A DNA stretch of 64,000 bases from Chloroflexota bacterium (GTDB lineage: Bacteria; Chloroflexota; Dehalococcoidia; JACQUA01). The position numbers and the translations under genes are program-made. A model generated the notes under the pieces. It was given only the letters and a program-made list of their open reading frames with translations, had not been told where the DNA came from and searched no databases. This document shows, one piece after another, positions 1 through 7,681 of this stretch (within the stretch, counting starts at the first letter, position 1; each line of letters opens with the position of its first letter). The stretch is taken from positions 1 through 64,000 of the forward strand of contig JACQUA010000074.1 of NCBI GenBank assembly GCA_016210565.1, written 5' to 3'.

Positions 1-239
1 GCTGCGCTCGCTTCGCTCAGAGTTTGTGAATTTATTGAAAACCCAGATATGAGCGAGACAACTCGCTAGATAGGGACTAACCAATTTCTTCACAAGCTCT
101 CAGAATGACAGCGCACGCCATTTTCATCCTTCATGGTACCGACTCGTCGGGATGGCTGATTGTTTAGGATTTCGGATTTCGTGCTTGGAATTTGATTCGT
201 CATTCGGATTTCGTCATCCGTCATTCGGCAGGAGCATCC
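1..239. repeat. Intergenic, repeat-derived
   Basis: No gene is visible. The stretch opens with the end of a CGCTTCGCTCAGA-type dispersed repeat and closes with the ATTCGTCATTCGGATTTCGTCAT repeat seen elsewhere in the window (for example 22276-22560 and 26460-26580). The ORF-track start at 192 reads through this repeat and is not the real start of the next gene. An AGGAG ribosome-binding site lies just before the ATG at 240. Confidence 0.6.
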
Positions 240-845
240 ATGGGTATTCTTGACAGTCCCCGCAGGCGGCAGGAAAAAGACATCCAGCGCGAGGTCAAAT
301 ACAAGCAGGGCCTCATCCGCGTCAAGGGCTATATCCAGCGCTGCCGGGCCTCCCAGAAGGAGTTCTGGGAGCTTGGCAAGCGGGCGCTAAAGCTGGGGGA
401 CCAGCGCCAGTTCCAGAACATCGCGCGGTCTTATTTGCGGGCCGGGGAGATCGCCTCCCGCTGGGAGCGTTACCTGGTGGCCGCGGAGACCATTGCCATC
501 CAGCGCGGCCAGGTCAAGGCCACCGGCGAGTTCGTCCAGTCCGTCCGGGCGCTTTCTGAGTCCATGATGGCCGGAGCGAAGGCGGAAGACGTGGTCAAGA
601 TGCAGGTCGAGCTGGAGCAGGCCCTGACCCGGGCCCAGACCGTGGACGAGACCCTGGGCGCCGTCATGGACGCCACCGCCGATACGGTGTTCTCCTCGGA
701 GGGCCTGTCCGAGGATAACCTGAAAGAAATCCGGGACGCCATGTCCGCCGAGGCCGCCCATGAGGAATCCGCCGCCGTCCAGGACGACCGCATCGCCGCC
801 GGCATCAAAGCCGTCGAAGAACAGATGCGAAAGGAAATGAAGTGA
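240..845 (+). CDS. ESCRT-III (Snf7)-like helical protein
   Basis: I start this at ATG 240 (AGGAG five bases upstream) because the longer ORF start lies in repeat DNA; the product is about 201 residues, the usual ESCRT-III size. It is almost wholly helical. Residues 1-60 are strongly basic, followed by a long helix region (about 60-130, including RSYLRAGEIASRW and KATGEFVQSVRALSESMM) and an acidic C-terminal part (about 150-185), ending in a short amphipathic basic helix (AVEEQMRKEMK). This basic-core, acidic-tail order and the KATGEF..SV.ALS..M pattern resemble the eukaryotic CHMP1/Vps2/Vps24 group more than bacterial PspA/Vipp1. ESCRT-III proteins polymerise on membranes and are remodelled by Vps4; a Vps4-like MIT-AAA gene lies 3.5 kb downstream. 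The last helix could serve as a MIT-interacting motif, but it does not match the MIM1 consensus exactly. Family assignment is by eye. Confidence 0.7.
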   Translation: MGILDSPRRRQEKDIQREVKYKQGLIRVKGYIQRCRASQKEFWELGKRALKLGDQRQFQNIARSYLRAGEIASRWERYLVAAETIAIQRGQVKATGEFVQSVRALSESMMAGAKAEDVVKMQVELEQALTRAQTVDETLGAVMDATADTVFSSEGLSEDNLKEIRDAMSAEAAHEESAAVQDDRIAAGIKAVEEQMRKEMK

Positions 846-847
846 AC

Positions 848-950
848 CCGGTACCACAGGCCTCCGTGCCTGTGAGTCGCGGCGATCGACCAAGTTTGTA
901 CTTTGCCGGGCAGCGGCGCCCCGGTACCACAGGCCTCCGTGCCTGTGAGA
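848..950. repeat. Two copies of CACAGGC...GCCTGTG palindromic repeat
   Basis: Two near-identical 28-base units (GGTACCACAGGCCTCCGTGCCTGTGAG) about 70 bases apart. Each can fold into a short hairpin. The same REP-like element recurs at 1914-1945, about 21275, 22445, 48222, 48297, 51785, 55095, 61667 and as a cluster at 63481-63655. Confidence 0.8.
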
Positions 951-995
951 TATGGTTTTTGAGCAAAGACAATCTTTGCTGCGGCGAACAGGAAG

Positions 996-1472
996 ATGCA
1001 CTGCGACAACAGCACTTTAGACAGAATAGCCAGCGCCTTCCGAGACGACCTGGGAGACAACCTCATCGCGGTCGTCCTGTTTGGCTCCCGCGCCAGAGGT
1101 GAAGCCCGGCCAGGCAGCGACTTCGACATTTTTATCGTGGCGAAGGATCTGCCGCATAACTTCCTGGAAAGGATGGAGTTCTTGCACCGGCCGCGCATAA
1201 CTGTCACGGAAGGCGTTTCGGTCAGGGGTAAAACGCAGAAGGAGTTCGAGTCAAGCCTGCGTCCCCTTTACCTGGACATCGCCCTGGATGGCAAAATCCT
1301 GTTCGATACCGATGGCTACATGGAAGAAAAACTCCGTCGCATCAGGGAAATCATGAAAGAGGCTGGGCTGAGCCGCATCAAGGAACAGGGTGAATTGATG
1401 TGGGTTTGGGAGCGCCAGCCAAAGCCAGGGGCCTGGGAGCTGGAGTGGGGAGGGCTGTTTGAACGCGCGTAG
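996..1472 (+). CDS. MNT-type nucleotidyltransferase (antitoxin of MNT/HEPN pair)
   Basis: A 158-residue minimal nucleotidyltransferase of the polymerase-beta fold. The active site GSRARG...GSDFD is at residues 30-44, with the two metal-binding aspartates at 42 and 44 and a likely third acidic residue in the LYLDIALDG strand near 92. The gene overlaps the downstream HEPN gene by 14 bases, the usual arrangement of MNT/HEPN toxin-antitoxin modules. In characterised pairs the MNT protein neutralises the HEPN RNase by adding nucleotides to it. The C-terminal 40 residues are rich in Trp and Glu and extend a little past the usual minimal size. Start ATG 996 follows an AGGAAG-like site. Confidence 0.8.
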   Translation: MHCDNSTLDRIASAFRDDLGDNLIAVVLFGSRARGEARPGSDFDIFIVAKDLPHNFLERMEFLHRPRITVTEGVSVRGKTQKEFESSLRPLYLDIALDGKILFDTDGYMEEKLRRIREIMKEAGLSRIKEQGELMWVWERQPKPGAWELEWGGLFERA

Positions 1473-1920
1473 CGAAACAGGATACAGGCTCAGCCTGGCC
1501 GAGCGGTTCGTCGCCCAACCCGCGCGTGCCTTCGAATACGAGGACTGGCATTCGTGCGTGAGAAGCTCGCGCGATGCCGTCGAAAACGCCGCGAAGTCTG
1601 TTATCGCCTGCTTCGGGCCGGTAGAAAAGAGCCATGACCCCGACAAACAGCTCGAACATTTGTTGAGCAAAAAGGCAATAGCCCCGGTTTTGGAAAGGGA
1701 TATCAAGGAATTGGTGCGCCTATCGGAGCCGATGGGCTTCAAGAAGCACATCCAGATCCGGTATGGCGACGAGGAAGCCTTCATCGACCCCTGGCAGCTA
1801 TTTGACCGCAATAGCGCTTCGGAAGCGCTCGAAACGGCGAAGAAAAGCGTCCAGATTGCCGGGAAAGTGTATGACTTCTACACCAGGCCGCATGATAGCG
1901 GCAAGCCGCGCGACCGGTAG
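1459..1920 (+). CDS. HEPN-domain protein (putative toxin)
   Basis: A 153-residue helical protein with a HEPN-like first helical pair (EDWHSCVRSSRDAVENAAKS, about residues 29-48) followed by the characteristic long linker and more helices. It starts at TTG 1459, overlapping the MNT gene by 14 bases, so the two are translationally coupled. HEPN toxins usually carry an R-x4-6-H RNase motif in the second half. I do not see a clean one here; the nearest candidate is an R...H spaced about ten residues apart in RLSEPMGFKKH. Ribonuclease activity is therefore uncertain. The gene may be a passenger defence or addiction module within the ESCRT-like locus. Confidence 0.65.
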   Translation: MNARSETGYRLSLAERFVAQPARAFEYEDWHSCVRSSRDAVENAAKSVIACFGPVEKSHDPDKQLEHLLSKKAIAPVLERDIKELVRLSEPMGFKKHIQIRYGDEEAFIDPWQLFDRNSASEALETAKKSVQIAGKVYDFYTRPHDSGKPRDR

Positions 1921-1945
1921 CACAGGCGTCCCTGCCTGTGACCCA
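1914..1945. repeat. REP-like palindrome copy
   Basis: CCGGTAGCACAGGCGTCCCTGCCTGTGACC begins inside the HEPN stop codon region. It belongs to the same family as the units at 848-950. It lies between the toxin-antitoxin pair and the lipoprotein gene. Confidence 0.75.
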
Positions 1946-2064
1946 TGTATCTTGAACAAGGCAAATCGGGGTAGGTATTTGCAAATTCCCGGTTGTCCGG
2001 GTTAGATTTTTTTTGCATCTTGCGCAGGACTTCTGGCTCTACCAATTAATTAAGGAGGCGCATC

Positions 2065-3036
2065 ATGAAAGTCCCCGGTCGTGGCCGCTGGTACAGCGCT
2101 ATCTGGTTGGTCCTGTCCCTGTTGACCCTTGCCCTGGCCGTCTTGCTGGTTGCCTGTTCCAAAGACGTCACCCTGACGCGGGTGGTGGAACCCCCCGGTT
2201 CCGGCTCCGTTGATGTCAGCCCCGCCCCCGGTCCCGCTGGCGGCTACAAGGCCGGCACCACCATCGTTCTGACTGCCACTCCCTCGACGGGCTGGCGGTT
2301 TGCCCGGTGGGAGGGCGGCGTCCAGGGAACGCGCAACCCGGAAACGCTGCCGATAAGCTCCGACATGGTGGTGCGCGCCATTTTCGAAGCGCTCCCACCG
2401 CCTCCCACGCCTCCGCCAACACCGCCGCCGCCCCCGGCCACGCCCAAGCCCAGCCCGAAGCCGGTACCCACCAAGCCCCCGGCGCCTCCGCCGACGCCCA
2501 AAACGACCGCGCCGCCGCCGACTGTGCCCCCAAGCCCCTCCCCGGCCCCGCCGGCGCCGACGCCCGTCGTGACCCCCTCGCCCACGCCGGTTCCCACCGT
2601 GGCCCCGACGCCAACGCCTGCGGCCACGCCAACGGTGCCTCCCGTCCCGACGGCAACCCCCACCGCGGCTGTTTCGCCCACACCAACGGGCACACCGGCA
2701 GAGACCCCGACCCCAGGGCCCAGCCCAACGGCTACGGCAACTGCGGCCCCGACAGCTACCCCGTCGCCAACCGCAACGCTGGTGGTTACCCCCACAGTAG
2801 CAGCGACGGAGACTCCGGTCGTGACGCCCGCTCCGTCTCCCACTCCTGCGGCGACGCCCACACCGACGCCGGCTCCGGCACCGTCGCCTTCGCCGTCGCC
2901 TACTCCATCTCCTGCGCCGGCCCCTACCCCAACACCCACGGCCACGCCGGCCCCGGCCGCCACGCCCACGCCAACGGCCAGTCCATCACCAACGCCGGCC
3001 CCCGCGGCATCGCCCACCCCAACGCCGGGGCCATAG
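2065..3036 (+). CDS. Lipoprotein with one InlB-type repeat and a Pro/Thr-rich stalk
   Basis: This has a strong TAAGGAGG ribosome-binding site, a signal peptide (residues 1-30) and a lipobox LVAC with Cys31, so the product is probably a lipid-anchored surface protein. Residues 40-105 form one repeat of the divergent InlB-B/bacterial-repeat type (SGSVDVSP, then [11 protein letters not shown]). The remaining 200 residues or so are almost only Pro, Thr, Ala, Ser and Val, a low-complexity stalk like those spanning cell walls or carrying O-glycans. The same InlB-like unit occurs in four copies in the lipoprotein at 5597-6829, which links the two. Long antisense ORFs over this gene are composition artefacts of the CCNACN repeats. 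Confidence 0.8.
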   Translation: MKVPGRGRWYSAIWLVLSLLTLALAVLLVACSKDVTLTRVVEPPGSGSVDVSPAPGPAGGYKAGTTIVLTATPSTGWRFARWEGGVQGTRNPETLPISSDMVVRAIFEALPPPPTPPPTPPPPPATPKPSPKPVPTKPPAPPPTPKTTAPPPTVPPSPSPAPPAPTPVVTPSPTPVPTVAPTPTPAATPTVPPVPTATPTAAVSPTPTGTPAETPTPGPSPTATATAAPTATPSPTATLVVTPTVAATETPVVTPAPSPTPAATPTPTPAPAPSPSPSPTPSPAPAPTPTPTATPAPAATPTPTASPSPTPAPAASPTPTPGP

Positions 3037-3040
3037 TAGA

Positions 3041-3226
3041 GGCATGAGGCGCCATGAAGGACCTTTGAACACGATCTGACTCTTGAAGAACTGGAGAGGC
3101 GCAGAAGTGAACCGTGAGATGGCGATCGCCGGCACGTGGCTTGACGCCGGCTCCCACTTGGATTTCATCGCCGGAACTGCGGATCTGGCCGTAGAAAGCC
3201 TCCTGCCCCCGGTGGAGAAGCAATGA
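3041..3226 (+). pseudogene. Remnant of a second vapBC copy, internally deleted
   Basis: Bases 3041-3117 match the 3' end of vapB and the first codons of vapC at 3858-3933 (shared GATCTGAC, GAAGAACTGGAGA and AGAAGTGAACC). Bases 3145-3226 match the 3' end of vapC (TTGATT.CAT.GC.GAA, then CTGGCCGTAGAAAGCCTC..CCCC.GGT), ending in TGA. The central roughly 330 bases of vapC are missing. I read it as a decayed copy left by tandem duplication of vapBC together with the start of the AAA gene. Confidence 0.7.
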
Positions 3227-3261
3227 AGCACGCTTGTACGACTTTTGGAGATTGCTCCGAA

Positions 3262-3356
3262 AATGTCATTGCGAGGAGTCCCGATTCATCGGGGCGACGA
3301 AGCAATCCCCCAGTCGGCTGATCATCCGGGAGATTGCTTCGCTTCGCTCGCATTGA
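3262..3356. repeat. Dispersed repeat (TTGCTTCGCTTCGCTCGCA family)
   Basis: TCATTGCGAGGAGTCCCGA..., GAAGCAATC... and GAGATTGCTTCGCTTCGCTCGCA, a long imperfect inverted repeat. Related copies occur at about 24925, 38205, 43655 and 59816. No coding content is seen. Confidence 0.75.
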
Positions 3357-3438
3357 TAGTCTATCCCTCGTGGTGCGCCATCGGCGCATGGGTGATTGTT
3401 TCGGATTTCGAGTTTAGGATTTAGGATTTCGCCCGGAT

Positions 3439-3610
3439 ATGGCTGATAACCTTTCTTTCCTTCTGGACAAGAGCGTGGCCCACCTGGACAGGGGCCTGGT
3501 GATGCAGCGGCAGGGAAACCTGCCGGAGGCCAGGTACAACCTGCTGAAGGCCGCGGGGTTTAGTCTCAGAGCGGCGGAACAAGCACCACCGCCCGGGAGA
3601 GAGAATGCCT
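3439..3610 (+). pseudogene. Truncated copy of the MIT-like N-terminus of the Vps4-like ATPase
   Basis: The first 57 or so codons are nearly identical to the start of the AAA gene at 4371 (ADNLSFLLDKSVAHLD.GL.MQRQGNLPEARYNLLKAA), then similarity fades after about base 3610. The open frame runs on to 3750 through unrelated DNA that contains the vapB promoter. There is no AAA domain. This is most simply the duplicated 5' end of the ATPase gene separated from the rest by vapBC. Expression of a free MIT-like domain, which could bind the ESCRT-III-like protein competitively, cannot be excluded. Confidence 0.7.
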
Positions 3611-3638
3611 CTTCCAGTTTGCACCGAGCAAGCTGGCG

Positions 3639-3693
3639 CGATATACCATATGGACGAGCCATCTTTGCAGTATATATCGGCGCGACATATAAT
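3639..3693 (+). promoter_or_regulatory. Promoter and possible operator of vapBC
   Basis: A perfect TATAAT at 3688-3693 lies 18 bases after TTTGCA (3664-3669), 34 bases before the vapB ATG. Two similar elements, GGCGCGATATACCATATGG (3638-3656) and GGCGCGACATATAATGG (3679-3695), flank or overlap the promoter. They are good candidates for VapB autoregulatory sites. Confidence 0.55.
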
Positions 3694-3727
3694 GGTGCTG
3701 TATTCAAGCTAGAAAGGACGGAGCACC

Positions 3728-3931
3728 ATGAAGACTACCGTGGTTATTGACGAAAAGATTCTTGAAGAGGCCATGAAAGCGGCGAACGTGAAAACCAAAC
3801 GCGAGGCTATCGAGGTGGCCCTGCTGGAATTGATAAGGAAGAAGAAGAGGGACGGCCTCATGGAGGCATTGGGGACCTTCAAAGTCGATCTGACCCTCGA
3901 AGAACTGGAGAAGTTGAGAAGTGAACCCTGA
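3728..3931 (+). CDS. vapB: VapB-type antitoxin
   Basis: A 67-residue protein with an N-terminal ribbon-helix-helix-like segment (MKTTVVIDEKILEEAMKAAN) followed by a helix rich in Lys and Glu and the typical toxin-wrapping tail (TFKVDLTLEELEKLRS). It overlaps vapC by 11 bases. VapB antitoxins bind and inhibit the PIN-domain RNase VapC and repress their own promoter; a promoter with repeated sites lies just upstream. GACGGAG-like ribosome-binding site. Confidence 0.85.
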   Translation: MKTTVVIDEKILEEAMKAANVKTKREAIEVALLELIRKKKRDGLMEALGTFKVDLTLEELEKLRSEP

Positions 3932-4364
3932 GCTTGTCCTGGCCGACACCTCCGCCTGGCTAATGGCGCTGGGGCGCTTGGCAGTACCGGGAGTAGTACA
4001 GAGACTGAGAGAGTTGATACGGCAGAACAGACTCGCCACAACTCCGATTGTCAGGTTGGAGTTACTCGCTGGCGCCAGGTCGGAAACGGAATTTCAGCAG
4101 CTCCGGGACCAGCTCGATGGTTTGCACCTGCTGCCTATAAACGAGCCTGAATGGGCCGAAGCCGCCAGGCTTGCCTTCGATCTACGTCGCGCCGGCAAGA
4201 CGGCGCCCCACACCGATGCCCTTATCGCTACCGCAGCAAAGCGGGCCGGCGCCGTGCTGCTGCACGCGGACCATCACTTTGATTACATTGCGGAAATTAC
4301 GGGACTGGCCGTGGAAAGCCTCGTTCCCCTGGTCAAAAAGCTGTCTTCGAATCCGGGATCTTGA
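3921..4364 (+). CDS. vapC: VapC-type PIN-domain ribonuclease toxin
   Basis: Starts at GTG 3921 inside vapB; 147 residues. The PIN acidic residues are all present: Asp in LADTSAW near residue 9, Glu in VRLELLAG near 50, Asp in PHTDALIA near 98, and Asp in HADHHFDYI near 116. Toxins of this family cut tRNA or rRNA and are held inactive by VapB. The gene ends only six bases before the Vps4-like ATPase gene, so the module is embedded in the ESCRT-like locus and could be co-transcribed with it. A decayed copy lies at 3041-3226. Confidence 0.87.
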   Translation: MNPELVLADTSAWLMALGRLAVPGVVQRLRELIRQNRLATTPIVRLELLAGARSETEFQQLRDQLDGLHLLPINEPEWAEAARLAFDLRRAGKTAPHTDALIATAAKRAGAVLLHADHHFDYIAEITGLAVESLVPLVKKLSSNPGS

Positions 4365-4370
4365 GCGCCA

Positions 4371-5507
4371 ATGGCTGACAATCTTTCTTTCCTGCTGGAC
4401 AAGAGCGTGGCCCATCTGGACAAGGGCCTGGAGATGCAGCGGCAGGGGAACCTGCCGGAGGCCAGGTATAACCTGCTGAAGGCCGCCGAGTTCCTTTTCA
4501 AGGCGGCGGAGAAGACGTCGCCGCCTTTGAAGGAAAAGCGGGTCGAGCGGGCGCAGGCGCTGCTGGCCCAGGCCGCAGCTCTGGAAAAGCCGGGCAAGAG
4601 CGCCGCGGCGTCGGGCCCGAAGACCGCGGGAAAAGCCGCGGAGACGGCCACGGCCGACGCCTCCGAATGGCTGGTGCGCGAAAAGCCCGACGTCCGCCTG
4701 GCCGATGTCGCCGGCCTCGGCGAGGCGAAGGAGCAGATCCTGATCAAGATGGTCTATCCCTTCACCCATCCCGAGCTGGCGAAGAAATACGGCATCAAGA
4801 AGGGCGGCGGCCTACTGCTCTACGGCCCGCCCGGCACTGGCAAGACCATGATCGCCAAGGCCGTGGCGGGGGAGATCGACGCCGCGTTCTATACCGTCAA
4901 ACCCAGCGAGGTGATGTCCAAGTGGGTGGGCGAAGCCGAGCAGAACGTCGCCCGTCTGTTCGATAGCGCCCGCAAGCAGCCCCGGGCGGTCATCTTTCTG
5001 GACGAGGTCGAGGCCCTGGCCCCGCGCCGTAGCCAGAACATCTCCACCGTCATGGCCCGCCTGGTACCCCAGATTCTATCGGAGTTGGAAGGTTTTGATT
5101 CCAAAGCGGATAAGCCCAACACCCTGCTGTTCATTGGCGCCACCAACGAGCCGTGGTCGCTGGACGAGGCCATTCTGCGTCCGGGCCGGCTGGACGAGAA
5201 GCTCTACATACCGCTGCCCGATGAGAAGGCCAGGAAGCAGATCCTGCAATCCAACCTGAAGGGGAAGCCGCTGTCGCCGGAGCTGAACCTGGACGAGGTG
5301 GCCCGGATGACCGAGGGCTACAGCGGCGCCGATTTGCGCCGTCTCTGCGAGAAGGCCAGCGACGCCCCCTTCCTGGAGTCCATCCAGACCGGCCAGGAGC
5401 GTCCCATCGAGATGCGGGACATCCTGACCGTTCTGCATGCGTTAAAACCATCGGTGTCGCAGAAAAACCTGGCGCGATTTGAGCGCTTTGCCGCGCAAGG
5501 AGGGTAG
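4371..5507 (+). CDS. Vps4-like AAA ATPase with N-terminal MIT-like domain
   Basis: 378 residues. Residues 1-75 form a three-helix MIT-like domain: a GNLPEARYNLLKAAEFL helix hairpin, then a VERAQALLAQAAALE helix. A linker leads to one AAA module with Walker A GPPGTGKT (152-159), aromatic pore loop SKWVGEAEQNV (Trp185), Walker B IFLDEVEAL (Asp211, Glu212), sensor GATNEPW and arginine fingers RPGR (Arg270, Arg273). Pore loop, ATNEPWSLDEAI and EKLYIPLPDEKAR track the eukaryotic/archaeal Vps4 (meiotic-clade) pattern more closely than FtsH, proteasomal or Cdc48 ATPases. Vps4 hexamers pull ESCRT-III subunits through the pore; the ESCRT-III-like protein at 240 is the obvious substrate. Family placement is by eye and needs a tree. 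Confidence 0.8.
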   Translation: MADNLSFLLDKSVAHLDKGLEMQRQGNLPEARYNLLKAAEFLFKAAEKTSPPLKEKRVERAQALLAQAAALEKPGKSAAASGPKTAGKAAETATADASEWLVREKPDVRLADVAGLGEAKEQILIKMVYPFTHPELAKKYGIKKGGGLLLYGPPGTGKTMIAKAVAGEIDAAFYTVKPSEVMSKWVGEAEQNVARLFDSARKQPRAVIFLDEVEALAPRRSQNISTVMARLVPQILSELEGFDSKADKPNTLLFIGATNEPWSLDEAILRPGRLDEKLYIPLPDEKARKQILQSNLKGKPLSPELNLDEVARMTEGYSGADLRRLCEKASDAPFLESIQTGQERPIEMRDILTVLHALKPSVSQKNLARFERFAAQGG

Positions 5508-5596
5508 AACCGCCCATACAAGATCAGATAGACCCCGAGAACTCGGCTCAAATTTGGATGGTGACCGAAATAAAAGGCGTTAAAAAGGAGAAAAGT

Positions 5597-6829
5597 GTGA
5601 ACAGCAACATTTGTTTCGGCAATCTTGGCAGAGGGTCACGCCGCCATTCCTGGCATCTTGGGTTCAGATTCACATTCGGAGCGGTGGCCGTGGCGGTCGT
5701 GCTGCTTACTGTGCTTGGCTGCGGGGCCGGATCACCCTTCGAGAAAAAATTCACATTGACAGTCACGAAATCGGGAGAAGGCTCTTACGCTCTGAGACCG
5801 ACACCTGGGGCAGATGGGAAGTACTCCCAGGGTGCCGTTGTCACCATAGATACTTCCCCTACAGGCGGGTGGGAGGCCGTCGGTACGGTTGGTCCCGTGA
5901 CAATGGATTCCGACAAAGCTGTAACCATAACCTTTCAGAAAAGATATCTATTAGCCATCTCTAAGACGGGAGAAGGTTCGTTTACGCTGAATCCACCGCC
6001 AGGGCCCGATGGTAAATACTCGCTCGGTACCGTCGTCACAGTAAAACCTTCTCCAGGACCGGGGTGGGAACTAGCTGATGAAATACAGCCTATCACAATG
6101 GATGCAGATAGAGCCGCGGCCGTTGTTTTTAAGGTTAGAACTTTCGCTCTGACCGTATCTCAAAGAGGAGACGGATCATACACATTGAATCCACCCCCTG
6201 GTCCGGATGGCAAATACATGCCTGGCGCTGTTGTCAATGTAAGAGCCTCGCCATCACCGGGTTGGGAAACGGCCTCGCCAGTTCCCCCGGTAACCATGAG
6301 TTCTGACAAAGCTATAGAGATCGTCTTCCAAAAAAGGCTTTCCTTAACTGTCTCTCAAACAGGGAAGGGCACCTATACGCTGAGTCCTTCCCCTGGAACG
6401 GACGGGAAGTACTCTCCTGGTACCGTTGTCACAATCAGGCCTTCTCCCGCTCAAGGCTGGGATTTAAGGGCACCGGTAGCTCCTGTACCCATGGCCACCG
6501 ACAGCCAGGTGACAATCGCTTTTGTTATTAAGCCACCTCAACGGATAACGAGAAACCTCCCGATTGGCACCGGTTCAGGTACAGAAAGGGTGCAGTTAAC
6601 AGTGGGGCAAAGAGTAGAAGGTGATTACAGGGTTGCCGGCGCAGACGTGACCCACCGCGTTCAGGATCCGGGTGGAAACATCATCCTATCAAAAAATGTA
6701 AAGGGACAATCAGGCACCTTCGCTTTCGCTGCAGCTCAGAATGGCACCTACTCCGTAGTTTTTGTGAGCTCCGGTATCGTGACACCGAGCGTCATCACGC
6801 TCAACCTCACGATTCATTATCCTGAATAG
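5597..6829 (+). CDS. Lipoprotein with four InlB-like repeats and a C-terminal GOLD-like domain
   Basis: I prefer GTG 5597 (AAGGAG six bases upstream) over ATG 5558; the product is about 410 residues. A signal peptide ends in lipobox VLGC (Cys42). Four repeats of about 70 residues follow, each with the pattern LTVS..G.GSYTL.P.PG.DGKY..G.VV.....P..GWE and then ...TMDSDKAV.I.F. The last 85 residues (VQLTVGQRVEGDY, then GQSGTFAFAAAQNGTYSVVF) resemble the GOLD-like domain found at the C-termini of the nearby kinase and lipoproteins. Probably an extracytoplasmic binding or adhesion protein and a candidate partner of the GOLD-bearing kinases. Confidence 0.7.
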   Translation: MNSNICFGNLGRGSRRHSWHLGFRFTFGAVAVAVVLLTVLGCGAGSPFEKKFTLTVTKSGEGSYALRPTPGADGKYSQGAVVTIDTSPTGGWEAVGTVGPVTMDSDKAVTITFQKRYLLAISKTGEGSFTLNPPPGPDGKYSLGTVVTVKPSPGPGWELADEIQPITMDADRAAAVVFKVRTFALTVSQRGDGSYTLNPPPGPDGKYMPGAVVNVRASPSPGWETASPVPPVTMSSDKAIEIVFQKRLSLTVSQTGKGTYTLSPSPGTDGKYSPGTVVTIRPSPAQGWDLRAPVAPVPMATDSQVTIAFVIKPPQRITRNLPIGTGSGTERVQLTVGQRVEGDYRVAGADVTHRVQDPGGNIILSKNVKGQSGTFAFAAAQNGTYSVVFVSSGIVTPSVITLNLTIHYPE

Positions 6830-6920
6830 GTCGGCTTAGAAGCGCGGCTCTCCCGCGGTTTCGCTGACGCATCGTAACCAATTGTGTTCGACCCACTTGG
6901 ATCGAACGAGGGGCCTCACT

Positions 6921-7565
6921 ATGTCGCAAAACACGCTAGCGAAAAAGGAAATAAGGAAGCTAGTTATCAGCCTGGCAAAACGGCGGCAGCGTCCCGGGAC
7001 GGGCAGCGCTTTAGCTTTCCTGAGGCAGAGGACTACCATGGTTGATTGGCCAAACCTATCCGTCATCCTGCACCCGATGCCGTGGGCAGTCACGGGCGGC
7101 GTTGCCACACGTCTTTACATGCCCGAAAGGGTAACACAGGACCTGGACATAATCATCCGGCAGGAGGATGACACGGAGGCCAGACAGCGACTGGCAAAGG
7201 CCGGTTTCAAGTATCAAGGGGAGCTTTCCATTGGCGGTTCGCAGTGGCTCTCTCCGGACCAGACGCGTGTTGAGGTGATAGAGTCTTCCGAGCCATGGCT
7301 CGAACTGTCCCTGCAGGAAGCCCGCGACAATCTCGATGCCCAGGGGCTCCCGGTCTTGCCGCTGCCCTATTTGGTCTTGCTGAAGTTCAGGGCAGGGCGA
7401 GTTCAGGATCTGGCCGATGTGACGCGTATGCTGGGACAGGCCGACGAGAAGAGCCTCGAAGGCGTTCGCCGGCTCTTTTCCCGATTTGCCCCGGACGATA
7501 TGGAAGACCTGGAGAGCCTGATAACGCTGGGACAACTGGAAATGAAAGAAGACAGTAGCAAGTAG
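6921..7565 (+). CDS. Nucleotidyltransferase-like protein (AbiEii/DUF6036-like)
   Basis: I start at ATG 6921 rather than 6882; about 214 residues. The segment TGGVATRLYMPERVTQDLDIII (about residues 57-78) is the GG.A......R.T.DLD signature of the nucleotidyltransferase-fold family that includes AbiEii toxins and DUF6036 proteins. A later strand LPLPYLVLLKFRAGR.QDLADV matches the K..R..QD..D motif of the same group. No AbiEi-like antitoxin is adjacent. The position between GOLD lipoprotein and FHA genes may be coincidental, as with the other toxin-type genes scattered here. Confidence 0.6.
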   Translation: MSQNTLAKKEIRKLVISLAKRRQRPGTGSALAFLRQRTTMVDWPNLSVILHPMPWAVTGGVATRLYMPERVTQDLDIIIRQEDDTEARQRLAKAGFKYQGELSIGGSQWLSPDQTRVEVIESSEPWLELSLQEARDNLDAQGLPVLPLPYLVLLKFRAGRVQDLADVTRMLGQADEKSLEGVRRLFSRFAPDDMEDLESLITLGQLEMKEDSSK

Positions 7566-7681
7566 CGAGTAGCGAGTAGTCAGCCCGTAGCGACACCCCT
7601 TGCGGGCGTCGAAAGCGCGTAGTCAGCAGCCAGCAGGGAGAGCGCCCCTTCGGGATTCTGGATTCTCGATTTGAGACAGAC
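7566..7681. repeat. Intergenic GTAGCGAGTAGC repeats
   Basis: Tandem AGTAGCGAGTAGCGAGTAGTC followed by GTAGCGACACCCCTTGCGGGCGTCG and CAGCAGCCAGCAGGGAG. Similar arrays lie at 16995-17045 and 25650-25750. No gene is seen. Confidence 0.7.

Noticed and set aside
240-845. PspA/Vipp1 assignment for the ESCRT-III-like protein
   Set aside because: The N-terminal amphipathic helix and the DPE(K)-type PspA motifs are not seen, and the charge pattern and KATGEF-like helix fit the Snf7 group better; still to be tested by profile search.
2244-3017. Val/Gly/Ala-rich minus-strand ORF over the lipoprotein
   Set aside because: Mirror of CCNACN Pro/Thr repeats; no start signals.
4371-5507. FtsH or proteasomal ATPase assignment
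   Set aside because: There is no transmembrane or metalloprotease part and no OB or C-terminal HbYX motif; the pore loop and IPLP segment fit Vps4.
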